Source: G965200765 sp965200765 (GTDB taxonomy: Bacteria > Pseudomonadota > Gammaproteobacteria > Arenicellales > JAJDZL01). Taken from it: a stretch of 64,000 bases of DNA. The stretch's first letter is position 1; every line of letters begins with the position of its first letter. A program made the position numbers and the translations under genes. Of this stretch, positions 16,195 through 26,100 are shown one piece after another. The stretch spans positions 1,860,001-1,924,000 of the forward strand of contig OZ241380.1 in NCBI GenBank assembly GCA_965200765.1, given 5' to 3'. Below the pieces are notes generated by a model that saw only the letters and a list, made by a program, of their open reading frames with translations, had not been told where the DNA came from and ran no database searches.

Positions 16195-17592
16195 TCAAGC
16201 AATGTACCAACGCGCATGTGGTCCGCGCCCTTTGGAGTAGATCAATTTTTTGATTCTAAGTGCTTGCAAGGTCTTTTTCAACTGCCGCTCAGAAGTTTGA
16301 ATGGGTATACGATCTTGAATTTCGCGAAGTGAAAAACCTTCATTTGCCCCTTCCAGAATTTTGGCTATCATAAGTTGTCTTCTTTCAAGAACAAATTTAC
16401 CATGTGAAACTGGCGGTAATTCAGCACGACGAAACCGTACTGTAACATCCATACCCGAATCTTCAATTTCTGGCTCGGGCAAACCAGCAGAAGAAACCAA
16501 TTCAAGAATTTTTGTGGTACCCACTCCCCACGATTCAATTACTCCGCGCAAGTAGAAGCATTGAGCAATTAGGGGATTCCATGGATGTGACTTATGAGGC
16601 TCAAACAACGCTTCGGGGGTCAAGCCAAAGTGCAATGAACCAGTGTTACTGATTTCAATACGATCACTAAAAACTGCTACGCTCACGGAACCACCGCCAA
16701 TGGTATAGTCTCGATGACAAAATGCATTTGCCAATGCTTCACGAATCGCCGCTCTTGGGTAAAGTGGAATATCAATGCGTTCAAAACTGTCAGGGTCAAA
16801 CTTTCCGGCAATCGGCAACTTTTCAGTCAAAAACTGCTCAGCGATTGACAATAACTTGAAAACATTACCTCGAAACTGTCGATTGTCCAAAATTTCATCT
16901 GTGATTTTCACCCCATTGAACCGGCCTACGCGAAGCAAACACTGAGGATAGTTCTGAAGCATAAGCTCAGCCTTGCCAAACAGTACAATTGCTGCCCGGT
17001 ACAACATTCCGTTTTCGTACAAACCTAATCTATGCAACAAATCGATTGGTTCTCGAGAGCTGACATTGTCCAATCGCCCACGTTGTACTGCGATTTCAAC
17101 CAAACGTTGAATTTCATCTTTATCAAGATCATCAATTGTGTATTTTTCGTCAAGCTGATTTTCCCATCTTTGATTTCGATGCATCCGTTCAACTAGCATT
17201 TTATTGTACTGTTCAGTGGTCATTTTTACAGTTGTATTGCCGACTCGTCGATAAGCAATTCCTTGATAAACGTGTGGAACGGTAGTCCCTCGACCAACAT
17301 GCACTACAATTACTTCATGAGAGTTTCCAATTGGAACCCTTCGTATATCAGGAAATTCCGGCGGGTCAATTTGTCGAATCTCTTCACTCAATTTTTCAAT
17401 AGTACGGTCAGATACGTCTTGACCAAGAATCTTTCCATTCTTGTCAACGCCGAATAAAACATTGCCACCTTGATGGTTCAACATAGCACATAAAGTTCTG
17501 GTTGCCGAAACACTGGAACCAGTCGTCTTTTTGAACTCCAAAGTTTCAGATTCACCGGTTTTTACCATTGATTCAATTTGTTCGGTAGTCAT
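16195..17592 (-). CDS. Schlafen/AlbA_2 domain protein with GHKL-type ATPase domain
   Basis: The protein has 465 aa. Residues about 1-130 form an AlbA_2/Schlafen-type putative nucleic-acid-binding domain (ESETLEFKKTTG, GGNVLFGVDKNGKILGQ). Residues about 255-365 form the HATPase_c_4 region (YPRAAIREALANAFCHRDYT, SDRIEISNTG). A winged-helix-like C-terminus ends with LQALRIKKLIYSKGRGPHARWY. This architecture is often annotated as a RecG-like or transcriptional regulator protein and is common in accessory regions, including phage-defence neighbourhoods. The role of this copy is unknown. It stands alone between the repeat array and an insertion sequence. The ATG at 17592 begins the AlbA_2 domain directly. 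Confidence 0.8.
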   Translation of the reverse strand: MTTEQIESMVKTGESETLEFKKTTGSSVSATRTLCAMLNHQGGNVLFGVDKNGKILGQDVSDRTIEKLSEEIRQIDPPEFPDIRRVPIGNSHEVIVVHVGRGTTVPHVYQGIAYRRVGNTTVKMTTEQYNKMLVERMHRNQRWENQLDEKYTIDDLDKDEIQRLVEIAVQRGRLDNVSSREPIDLLHRLGLYENGMLYRAAIVLFGKAELMLQNYPQCLLRVGRFNGVKITDEILDNRQFRGNVFKLLSIAEQFLTEKLPIAGKFDPDSFERIDIPLYPRAAIREALANAFCHRDYTIGGGSVSVAVFSDRIEISNTGSLHFGLTPEALFEPHKSHPWNPLIAQCFYLRGVIESWGVGTTKILELVSSAGLPEPEIEDSGMDVTVRFRRAELPPVSHGKFVLERRQLMIAKILEGANEGFSLREIQDRIPIQTSERQLKKTLQALRIKKLIYSKGRGPHARWYIA

Positions 17593-17815
17593 TGTCGTAA
17601 CTCATTTCTGTAATGTTCTTCACAATATTTTGATATTTTTCGCTTTAGTGGTTGATACTCACCAAAGTCCCTGAAAAAATCAAATGAGAGGTGTAGAAAG
17701 TGTGACCCACTCAGGTTTTTTGAATTTATCAGTGATTCAACAACTCAACCCGGCAGGGCGTTCACTATTGACATTAAGACTATACACCCAATACCATTGA
17801 AAGTCAAATTTGATT

Positions 17816-17824
17816 TGACCGACT
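17816..17824. repeat. Target-site duplication, left of IS copy 1 (TGACCGACT)
   Basis: TGACCGACT at 17816-17824 is repeated exactly at 19303-19311, directly outside the opposite IS end. A 9-bp duplication with intact ends indicates a recent, simple transposition. Confidence 0.93.
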
Positions 17825-19302
17825 CAGCAATTCTCATTTTAAAAAATAAGTGAATAAATACAACAAGATAGGAGACTTGATCTTTTGGATTGATGGTGAT
17901 ATAACTTGCCGCCATGAATCCGACGGTAGATATTTTGATTGCCGAGATGCGCCGATGCGTGGAACAGCTGGCGGACCCGCACCGCGGCCGGAACACGCAG
18001 TATCGCTTTAGCGACATTGCCATGGCGGCCTTTTCGGTGTTCTTCATACAGTCGCCGTCGTTTCTGTCGCATCAGCGGCGAATGGCTGAAAGCCGCGATG
18101 GCGACAGCTGTGCGGCCTCATTGTTCGGGATGGCCCGGATTCCGTGCGACAACCACATTCGCCAAAGCCTGGACGGGATTTCGCCGGAGTCGTTCTACGG
18201 TGTGCTTGACGCGGCACTGACGGTGCTGCGACAAAAGCCTGGAGGATTGAAGTCGTTTCGCCGGCTGGGCGAGCGATGCCTGATCGCGTTGGACGGCACT
18301 GAGTTTCATCGCTCGACCCAGGTGCATTGCGAGCTGTGCAGCACTCGAACCAGCAGCGGCACTGGCGAGATTCAGTATCTTCACGCAGTACTTTCGGCCA
18401 CGCTGGTGGCCCCCGGCCACAACCGCGTGGTGCCGTTGCGGCCGCAGTTCATCGAGCCACAAGACAATGCATCCAAGCAGGACTGCGAACTCAACGCGCT
18501 GAAACGATGGCTGGATGACAATGCGGCCAGATACCAAGCCCTCCGGCCGATCTATCTCGGCGACGCCCTGTACGCCTGCCAGCCGATTTGCCAGGCCATT
18601 GTCGAGCAGCATGGTGCCGACTTCATCTTCACCGCCAAGAAAACCAAGCTTCCCACCTTGTACGAATACCATCAAGGCATCCAGCTGGAAAAGTTGCAAA
18701 TCCAGGTGCGAAATGCGCGGCGACAGAAGGAAACCCGAACCTACCAGTGGTTCAACGACGTGCCAATCCGGGACGGCGACGAGGCCATGCGCGTCAACTG
18801 GATGGCACTGCAAATCCATCGCAACGGACGCAAAACCTACGAAAGCCACTTCATCACCTCCATCCCGGTCACGCGAAACAACGTCAGGCAACTGCTCGAT
18901 TGCGCACGAAGCCGATGGAAAATCGAAAACGAATCCTTCAACGAACTCAAGAACAACGGATACCACCTCGAACACAACTTCGGACACGGCCACAAAGGCT
19001 TGACCAACGTGCTGCTGGTGCTCAACTTCATCGCCTTCGCCATCCACACCGTCTGCGACGAGATGTGCCGGCTGTGGCAGAAAGCCCGGAAAAAACTCGT
19101 AACCCGACGCGACTTCTTCACCGACTTGGCCGTGCTGCCCAAGTACCTGTACTTCGATAACTGGGAGTCACTGCTGAAGAAGCTGGTGCAAGGCCGACCG
19201 CCTTAGCCGCACTCGATTCTTCCAAATCCTTGTATATAATCGTTTTTTTCACTTCATTCAGGAGGTGACAATTTCACAAACCATTTAAAATGAGAATTGC
19301 TG
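17825..19302 (+). mobile_element. Insertion sequence copy 1 (1478 bp, DDE transposase, 19-bp terminal inverted repeats)
   Basis: The left end CAGCAATTCTCATTTTAAA at 17825-17843 is the exact inverse of the right end at 19284-19302. The element is flanked by TGACCGACT duplications and carries one transposase gene. An identical-length copy lies inverted at 38556-40033. The 9-bp duplication and the transposase fold place it in the IS4-type DDE superfamily; the exact family needs a database comparison. It lies in the gap between the AlbA_2 gene and ligA, and a leftward open frame continues across the insertion point. Confidence 0.95.
17914..19206 (+). CDS. IS4-superfamily DDE transposase, IS copy 1
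   Basis: The protein has 430 aa. The three acidic catalytic positions appear as IALDGTEFHRS (first Asp), PIYLGDALYA (second Asp) and a C-terminal SRWKIENESFNELKNNGYHL segment (Glu) of the YREK type. This is the layout of IS4-superfamily transposases with an RNase H-like fold. The start codon is the first ATG of the long frame, 89 bp inside the left end. It differs from copy 2 at only three residues (His/Arg at 23, Thr/Ala near 97, His/Gln near 355). Intact and probably active. Confidence 0.93.
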   Translation: MNPTVDILIAEMRRCVEQLADPHRGRNTQYRFSDIAMAAFSVFFIQSPSFLSHQRRMAESRDGDSCAASLFGMARIPCDNHIRQSLDGISPESFYGVLDAALTVLRQKPGGLKSFRRLGERCLIALDGTEFHRSTQVHCELCSTRTSSGTGEIQYLHAVLSATLVAPGHNRVVPLRPQFIEPQDNASKQDCELNALKRWLDDNAARYQALRPIYLGDALYACQPICQAIVEQHGADFIFTAKKTKLPTLYEYHQGIQLEKLQIQVRNARRQKETRTYQWFNDVPIRDGDEAMRVNWMALQIHRNGRKTYESHFITSIPVTRNNVRQLLDCARSRWKIENESFNELKNNGYHLEHNFGHGHKGLTNVLLVLNFIAFAIHTVCDEMCRLWQKARKKLVTRRDFFTDLAVLPKYLYFDNWESLLKKLVQGRPP

Positions 19303-19311
19303 TGACCGACT
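19303..19311. repeat. Target-site duplication, right of IS copy 1 (TGACCGACT)
   Basis: Exact partner of 17816-17824, directly outside the right inverted repeat. Confidence 0.93.
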
Positions 19312-19446
19312 CGCTTTTTCCAAGGGCATGCAAGTCTGACGATTTCGTTGCACAATTTACCGACAGTTTGCAGGGTGGCGGTCGTCTGAGCACAGACGAT
19401 GTTCATGTAGCTGAGGGCGAATGTGTTCACCAGGAGCGAAATGTGT
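19303..19446 (-). pseudogene. Possible gene remnant downstream of ligA, interrupted by IS copy 1
   Basis: Downstream of ligA on the minus strand an open frame reads WRHISLLVNTFALSYMNIV and continues to WKKRVG at the IS edge. If the IS and one target duplication are removed, the same frame continues on the far side (17815 leftward) as QIKFDFQWYWVYSLNVNSER and stops near 17740. That gives about 75 codons without a stop, with ordinary amino-acid content but no start codon or ribosome-binding site. I do not recognise the family. It may be a decayed gene tail or chance. Confidence 0.28.
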
Positions 19447-19463
19447 CGCCACTCCAGAATTAG

Positions 19464-21503
19464 TTAATCATGGTTGGTATTCGGTTCAAGCAAATTCAAA
19501 AATTCTTGCTCGGACAACACTTTGATACCAAGCTCCTCCGCTTTTCGCGCTTTGGAACCGGGGTCAGCACCGACTACAACATAGTCTGTTTTTCTTGAAA
19601 CACTGGTCGTTACCGAAGCACCTCCGGAGCGTAATCGAGTAGTCGCCTCTCCCCGTGCCATCGTCTCGAGCGTGCCGGTCAGTACAACTGTCTTTCCATA
19701 AAACTCACCCGCCATGCTACTTGCTACGGTTTCCGTGTCAACTTTTTGCAAACGAACCCCTCTGTCAAGTAGTTGCTCAATAATTCGTTGATTTTTTTCC
19801 TGTTTGAAAAAGGAATTTATACTCGCGGCAACTACAGGACCGACATCTGGAACTTCACTCAGATTTTCAATATCCGCTTGCTGCAGTTTTTCAAGTGTAC
19901 CAAAACGCTTGGCCAGTGCAACCGCGGTTGCTTCACCAACTTGTGAAATTCCCAAAGCAAATAAAAATCTGGCTAGCGTTGTTTCTTTGCTCTTGTTGAT
20001 TTCATCAACTATATTCTGCGCAGACTTCTCGCCCATGCGCTCAAGGTCGGCAAGCTTTTCCACACTCAGCAAGTACAGATCAGATGCGTCTTGAATCATT
20101 TCCCGGTCAATCAATTGACTGATCAGGACTTTTCCAAGACCTTCAATATTCAATGCCTTCCTTGAAGCAAAATGCCAGATACCCTCCTTGATTTGACTGG
20201 CACAAATCAATGTGCCGGTACAGCGCGCAATGCTTTCATCTTCACTTCGCTCAATGGCAGAATCGCAGACTGGACAATGCTCTGGCATTTCGTACTGGCG
20301 AGACTCTTCAGGACGTTTGTCCAGTTGCACAGAAACAACCTCGGGAATTACATCTCCGGCCCGACGTACAACCACGGTATCTCCTACCCGTACATCTAGC
20401 CGACGAATTTCATCTTCATTGTGCAGTGTCGCATTGGAAACGGTTACACCGCCAACAAAAACCGGGGTCAAACGGGCTACGGGTGTAACCGCTCCGGTTC
20501 TTCCTATCTGCACATCAATATCAACAACAGTAGTGACTTCTTCCTGAGCTGGAAACTTGTGAGCAACAGCCCATCGCGGTGCACGGGTGATAAATCCAAG
20601 CTGATTCTGCAACTCCAGATCATCAACCTTGTAGACAACACCGTCAATCTCGTACGGGAGAGTGTCGCGTTGTTCAAGCAATTCGTCATACCTTCGCAGA
20701 CATTCTTCCATGCCAGTAACGCGTCGAATTTCTTGCGATGTTCGAAACCCCGACTCCTTGAGCCACTCAATCTGGTCAAAGTGACTCGACGGCAATTCAA
20801 TTCCACGAACTTGCACAATCGAATACAGAATTGCATCCAATGGCCGATTTCTTGTTATTTTGGGTTCCAGCTGGCGCAGACTGCCAGCAGCAGCATTGCG
20901 CGGATTGACATACAGCTTCTCCTCCGCATTCCTGCGTTCCTGATTCAACTTCTCAAATCCCGCAATACTCATGTAGACTTCACCGCGAACCTCAAGCAAC
21001 TCCGGGACTTTGGACATTCTCAATCTTAATGGAATGCTGCGGATGGTACGAACATTTGCGGTTACATCCTCGCCGGTTTCACCATCGCCACGGGTTGCTC
21101 CGCGTACCAGTTCCCCGTTTTCGTACAAAATGCTAACGGCAAGCCCATCGATCTTGGGTTCAACAACATACTCCATGCTTTCTGCCTCGAGCGTCTGGCG
21201 TATACGTCTATCAAACTCTCGTGCTTCTCCTTGATCAAACGCATTGTTCAAAGAAAGCATGGGGTGTGCGTGCTGGACCTCGGCAAATGCCTGGTCAGGT
21301 TTCATGCCGACGCGTTGCGTGGGGGAATTTACACTGAAAAATTCCGGATGCGCGGCTTCCAGACCTCGAAGTTCCTGCACCAACGCATCGTACTGCTTAT
21401 CCGTTACAACCGGATCATTTCCTATGTAGTATGCGTGGTCGTGACTCTCGATTTCTTCGCGAAGTAATTCGATTCGTTTTCGAATCTCGTCTGAGGCGTT
21501 CAA
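19464..21503 (-). CDS. ligA: NAD+-dependent DNA ligase LigA
   Basis: The protein has 679 aa, full length for the family. The N-terminal Ia domain (HDHAYYIGNDPVVTDKQYDAL) binds NAD+. The adenylated Lys is K117 in EPKIDGLAVS, and RGDG follows. The OB fold, a Cys4 zinc finger (CPVC then CTGTLIC), helix-hairpin-helix repeats (GEATAVALAKRFG) and a C-terminal BRCT domain (GKTVVLTGTLETMARGEA) complete it. It seals nicks in replication and repair. Translation begins at a TTG at 21503 with GGTGGGAA just upstream. It closes the smc-zipA-ligA operon, 23 bp after zipA. Confidence 0.97.
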   Translation of the reverse strand: MNASDEIRKRIELLREEIESHDHAYYIGNDPVVTDKQYDALVQELRGLEAAHPEFFSVNSPTQRVGMKPDQAFAEVQHAHPMLSLNNAFDQGEAREFDRRIRQTLEAESMEYVVEPKIDGLAVSILYENGELVRGATRGDGETGEDVTANVRTIRSIPLRLRMSKVPELLEVRGEVYMSIAGFEKLNQERRNAEEKLYVNPRNAAAGSLRQLEPKITRNRPLDAILYSIVQVRGIELPSSHFDQIEWLKESGFRTSQEIRRVTGMEECLRRYDELLEQRDTLPYEIDGVVYKVDDLELQNQLGFITRAPRWAVAHKFPAQEEVTTVVDIDVQIGRTGAVTPVARLTPVFVGGVTVSNATLHNEDEIRRLDVRVGDTVVVRRAGDVIPEVVSVQLDKRPEESRQYEMPEHCPVCDSAIERSEDESIARCTGTLICASQIKEGIWHFASRKALNIEGLGKVLISQLIDREMIQDASDLYLLSVEKLADLERMGEKSAQNIVDEINKSKETTLARFLFALGISQVGEATAVALAKRFGTLEKLQQADIENLSEVPDVGPVVAASINSFFKQEKNQRIIEQLLDRGVRLQKVDTETVASSMAGEFYGKTVVLTGTLETMARGEATTRLRSGGASVTTSVSRKTDYVVVGADPGSKARKAEELGIKVLSEQEFLNLLEPNTNHD

Positions 21504-21526
21504 TTTCCCACCGAATTTTCAAGAAT

Positions 21527-23110
21527 TCAGGTCCCGTACATCTCCGGCGGCACTGCTTCGTCAGCAGTCGCCTTGAACAACCTCAGTGCCACTTGACTGC
21601 CAGGCGGGACTCCAAACGTATTCATGTCTTCGGCAAGCACTTCAATGTGATCCTTAATCATGTTCAAGGATGATCGATCAATCGGATTGAGATTCTGGTC
21701 CAGCAATTCCACACTAAGCCGGTCCTTGAGTTCTTCCGCGGTTTCAAACATAGCATCAAGTGCAACCTGGGGATTCTTCACACATGGCAAATTACTGACA
21801 AGTACCAGTGCTTGCTGGGCTGAACTCTCGCTTTCTATCTCGATATCTGATGGTTCCGTGGCGTGATTGATCACATTTACCAAGCTGAACAGCGGTTGCG
21901 GCCCTTGTGATTCAAGTTCATTCATGCTGTATGTATTGCCATCCACCTGTTCCATGCCGCACTCGCGAGCAATATACTCAAGCCCTCGAACAGAAAACTG
22001 GTCATCGTTGGCCGGCTTGAGAATCATCACCGCCTGCTGGTCAAATTGCGCGGTCATTTCATTCAGTAATTTTGCTTCCTCCAGCGTCTCTTGCATGGAC
22101 ATTGAAAACAGGTAATTACGGCTCAATGCAGACGAAAAGTCCAATACCATGTTCGTAAAATTCAACCAGTCCCTTTCATCCACAGGACCGTTTTCATCCA
22201 CTAGTTGCAACGTAAGTACCAAATCCGAGTAGTGATTGGCAGAATCATCCGCTTCCAGATCAATCCAGTTACCGGTATCTACATTCTGTCCAAGCAAGAG
22301 ATACGGCTTGTTCGGACGAGTTTCACAACGATTGAAACAGGCCATAATATAGTTTCGAAACAGTGGCATCTGTCCTTCTGGCAACCATGCCACCAAGTCA
22401 ATCAATCGTTCGTCTGAATTTTGAAAATTGGGCAACTCAAATTTCTCAACCTGCGGTTCAGGTAAATCTACCTCCTCTTGCAAATCTTCTTCAGCAACTT
22501 CCACGCTGTCAAAATTTTCTGTGATTTGCGGCTCGGCTTCCTCAATTTCTGCAGGCTCTGCATAACTCTCGTTTGCAGGCTCAAGCCATACTACTGTTTC
22601 AACTTCTTCTGGTTCCTCAACCTCCGGAACGAATTCAGACTCGGCGACTGGTTCCACTTCCTCGTAGTCACCAATATTCTCGGTTACCGCCTCTTCTTCG
22701 TAAATTTCAGGTTCTGATTCCTGAACCGGTTCCAGGTATTGTGGTTCGTCGACAAACTCATTGTCAGCAGGAGATGATTGCGATTCACTGTCTTCAAGCT
22801 CGTGATGCTCGGAATAGTAGTCCGTTTCCGGTTCTGCTTCCGAATATTCTTCGTGATTATTTTTCTCAAAGTCTTGTTCGTATTGATACTCGCTCTCGAC
22901 TCTGACTGGTCCTAACTCAACACTATCGCCGCCGCTAAAGCTCGAGCTCCCGCTGTTCGAAAATCCGAGATAGACGTCGCCGCGGTTAAAATCGTTAAAA
23001 ACCGACTGTTTTGAAAATCGCAACGACTTTATGCCGATATAGCGCCACAAAAATACAAATAGCAACGCGGTCAGAACAATAACTGCTCCAAATATAATCA
23101 GGGTATTCAT
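21527..23110 (-). CDS. zipA: Cell division protein ZipA (FtsZ anchor)
   Basis: The protein has 527 aa. One N-terminal membrane helix at residues about 4-24 (TLIIFGAVIVLTALLFVFLW) is followed by a short basic stretch and a long acidic linker (about 75-230) rich in Glu, Ser and Pro. The C-terminus is a ZipA FtsZ-binding domain (about 365-515; QAVMILKPANDDQFSVRGLE, PLFSLVNVINHATEP). It tethers FtsZ to the inner membrane. It is much longer than E. coli ZipA (328 aa), partly because a further globular region of about 130 residues precedes the FtsZ-binding domain. Its ATG overlaps the smc stop (TAATG). Confidence 0.93.
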   Translation of the reverse strand: MNTLIIFGAVIVLTALLFVFLWRYIGIKSLRFSKQSVFNDFNRGDVYLGFSNSGSSSFSGGDSVELGPVRVESEYQYEQDFEKNNHEEYSEAEPETDYYSEHHELEDSESQSSPADNEFVDEPQYLEPVQESEPEIYEEEAVTENIGDYEEVEPVAESEFVPEVEEPEEVETVVWLEPANESYAEPAEIEEAEPQITENFDSVEVAEEDLQEEVDLPEPQVEKFELPNFQNSDERLIDLVAWLPEGQMPLFRNYIMACFNRCETRPNKPYLLLGQNVDTGNWIDLEADDSANHYSDLVLTLQLVDENGPVDERDWLNFTNMVLDFSSALSRNYLFSMSMQETLEEAKLLNEMTAQFDQQAVMILKPANDDQFSVRGLEYIARECGMEQVDGNTYSMNELESQGPQPLFSLVNVINHATEPSDIEIESESSAQQALVLVSNLPCVKNPQVALDAMFETAEELKDRLSVELLDQNLNPIDRSSLNMIKDHIEVLAEDMNTFGVPPGSQVALRLFKATADEAVPPEMYGT

Positions 23111-26100
23111 TAGGCCGCAAACTCCCTCGCTTGTTCAATATTCACAGATAACAGCTTGGAAACATTTGGTTCCGGCATCGTAATGCCAATTAATGTATCC
23201 ACAGACTCCATCGTGATTTTGTTGTGAGTGATCATCATTAATTGAGTTGTTTCGGATAACTTCCTTAAGTTTTCGCACAACCGGATGACATTTTCGTCAT
23301 CCAGAGGGGCATCAATTTCATCCAGCAGACAAATCGGAGACGGGTTTAACTTGAAAAATGACAATAGCAATGCCACCGCCGTCAATGCTTTTTCTCCGCC
23401 AGACAGTGCTTGAATATGGTGAATGCGCTTGCCTTTGGGCCGCGCATAAATTCGCACGCCGGCATTGTCCGGATATTCGCCTTCCAACTCCAGCTTTGCA
23501 CTTCCACCATTGAACAATACCGGAAAAATTTCCTGAAAATTCTCGTTGACTTGTTCAAAGGTTTCCAAAAACATTTTGCGAGACTCTCGGTCAATCTTCT
23601 GAATTGTGTTTAGAAGCGTTTCCAGTGCGCCGAACAAGTCATCGTACTGACTGTCCATGTACTCTTTTCGCACTTTTTCATCTTCGTATTCTTCAATTGC
23701 AGTCAGATTGATTGCCCCCGCTTTTTCAATCTTTCGTGCCAAACGCTGCAATTTTACCGACACGGTTTCGTATTCAAAATTTTCGTCAAGCTGCTCCGCA
23801 ACTTCGGCGGGTTCTGCACCCAGCTCTTTCATGTTCTGGCACAAACTGTCGCAATGCGCACTCAAGCCGCTGATTTCTGCCTGAACTTCACTCAGTGACG
23901 ATTTGATATCTTCAACTGCCATCTGCTCTTGCAACCGGCGCTGGTCCAACTCCTTGTACTTGATCTCGGCATCGCCGACGGATTCACGGGCAAGTTGTAA
24001 TTCATCGTCTTTCTTCTCCCGCTGATTGATCAACTCATCCAGATTTTCCTGCAGTGGTTTTTCAATTTCGGGGGTTGACGACAGGACTGCTTCCAATTTT
24101 TTTATCGTTTCACCAGCAGTATTTATCCTTTGGTTCAATTCTGCAATTGCATGGGCATCCGCTTCGCATTCTGATTCAAGTTTCTGAATATCCAGCTCGA
24201 ATCTGTGGTCGTCGCCAACCAGCCGGTCCATTTCTGCTTGTGTATCCCGAATCTGAGTTCTGATACTTTCGCAAGATTCACTGAGTTGCCCCTTGCTTTT
24301 GAACAGTTCGTCGCAATTTGATACTTCAGCACTCAGTTGCTCTTCCAGTACACCTTGTTGCTGGAGCAAGGTTTCCATCTGACCAGTCAATTCATTCATT
24401 TCAATTTCTGCCTGACTGACTGCATTCAGACCAATCAACTGCTTTTTCTGAACATCCTGCAATTGTTTCTGCGCATCGGTCAATTCTCGCCGTTTTTCTG
24501 TCAAACTCTTGCGCAAGTCAAGTCCAAGTTGCTCCAGTTCATTGATTTCTACCTTCAGTTGACCAATCCGGTCTTTGGCCTGTTCCTGTTCAGTATCATT
24601 CTGCTTCACTTGCTTGCGATACTGCTTGACAAGCTTTTCTGCTTCCAGCACCCCGACTGGACCTGCTTCTCCAACCGCGGCAGAAAACCAGTTGAAACCG
24701 ACCATTGCACCATCTTCAACAACAAAAAACTCGTTGTTTTTCAGCTCTGTGCGCTGTTCCAGTGCTTCTGACAAAGAGTCTGCGACATACACTCCTGCCA
24801 GCAAATGCCGAATCGCCTGAGACTCACACTGAACATGTTGCGCAAGAGTTTCAAAGCGGTCCGGTAGTTCGTTCGCATTCGTATTGTTCTCAACCAGGCA
24901 CATGCACGACAGTTCATTTGCCGATAACGCAAGTGAATTCAAGTCTTCAACACAAAGTGCCGATAGCCTTTCGCCAAGAACCCGGTCCAGTGCTCGTTCC
25001 CAACCGTTTTTCACGGTAATCGTTTCAACCAAGCGACGCGCCACTTGCAGTTGGTTTTCAGCCATCCATTCCTGAACCTTGGGGTTCTCGTGTACATTCG
25101 GACGAAGGCGATTTTCAAGTTCGAGCAGGGACACGCGTATATCGCGAGAACTCTCTCGAATACTTTCCAAATCTTCCAGCAATTGATCACGTTCCGCGCG
25201 ATTGGCAAACAGTTGCATATCTTTTTGCTCGGATTGCTTCTCCAACTCTTCGCAGTTCGCGCCGATGTCAAGAATCGCCTGCTCCAATAACGACAACTCG
25301 TCGGAATCCTTCATTTTTCGATTGCTTTCGATCTTTTGCTCACAGGCCGAAATGGCTTTTTGTGTGTTAGTCAAGTCGTGCTTGACACCCTCACCCTTGA
25401 TGCGGACCGATTCCCGCTGTTGCACCGCCTTCAATAACAGTTCTTCCAATTCTTGCAATTTGCCGGTTTGCTGTCGCAATTGCGCATCCTGCTTGTCAAA
25501 TACATCGCGCCTCATATGCAGGTCTTCCTGCATTGATTTCTTCAGGCTTTTTAACTGCCCCATATTTTCCTGTGCAATCGCTGTTTGTGCCTGCCGTTCG
25601 GATACTTGTCGTTCAAATTTTGCAATCTCGTCTTTCAACTCGCCGAGTTGCTGCTGGCTCTGTTTCCGATTGGTTCGCACTTCTTCAATCTTGTGCTCCA
25701 CATCAGAAATTTCAGCATTGATTTGATACTGCTCAAGCGTGACGCGACTGGCATGCTCTTGCACGTCCAGTTGTGCCTTGCGCGCCTGTTCCAGCTTCGC
25801 CTCTGTGGATCGGACAATCGCGATTCGCTCTTCTTTTTTCAATTCCAGCGACGTCCGTTTCCCATCCATTTCACCAATTTGGGTGGTTTGCTTGCGCCAT
25901 TCGTAAGCTTGCAACTGCAGTTTAAAATTTTTCTCCTGTGCTTTCAGAGTTTGAAATTTTTTCGCTTGACCCGCCTGATACTTCAAACGTCTGAGTCGGC
26001 TTTCAACTTCAGTTCGCATATCATCCAGGCGATCAAGATTGTCGCGGGTGCTTTTTATTTTGGATTGAGTTTCCCGACGTTTGTCCCTGAATCTGGAAAT

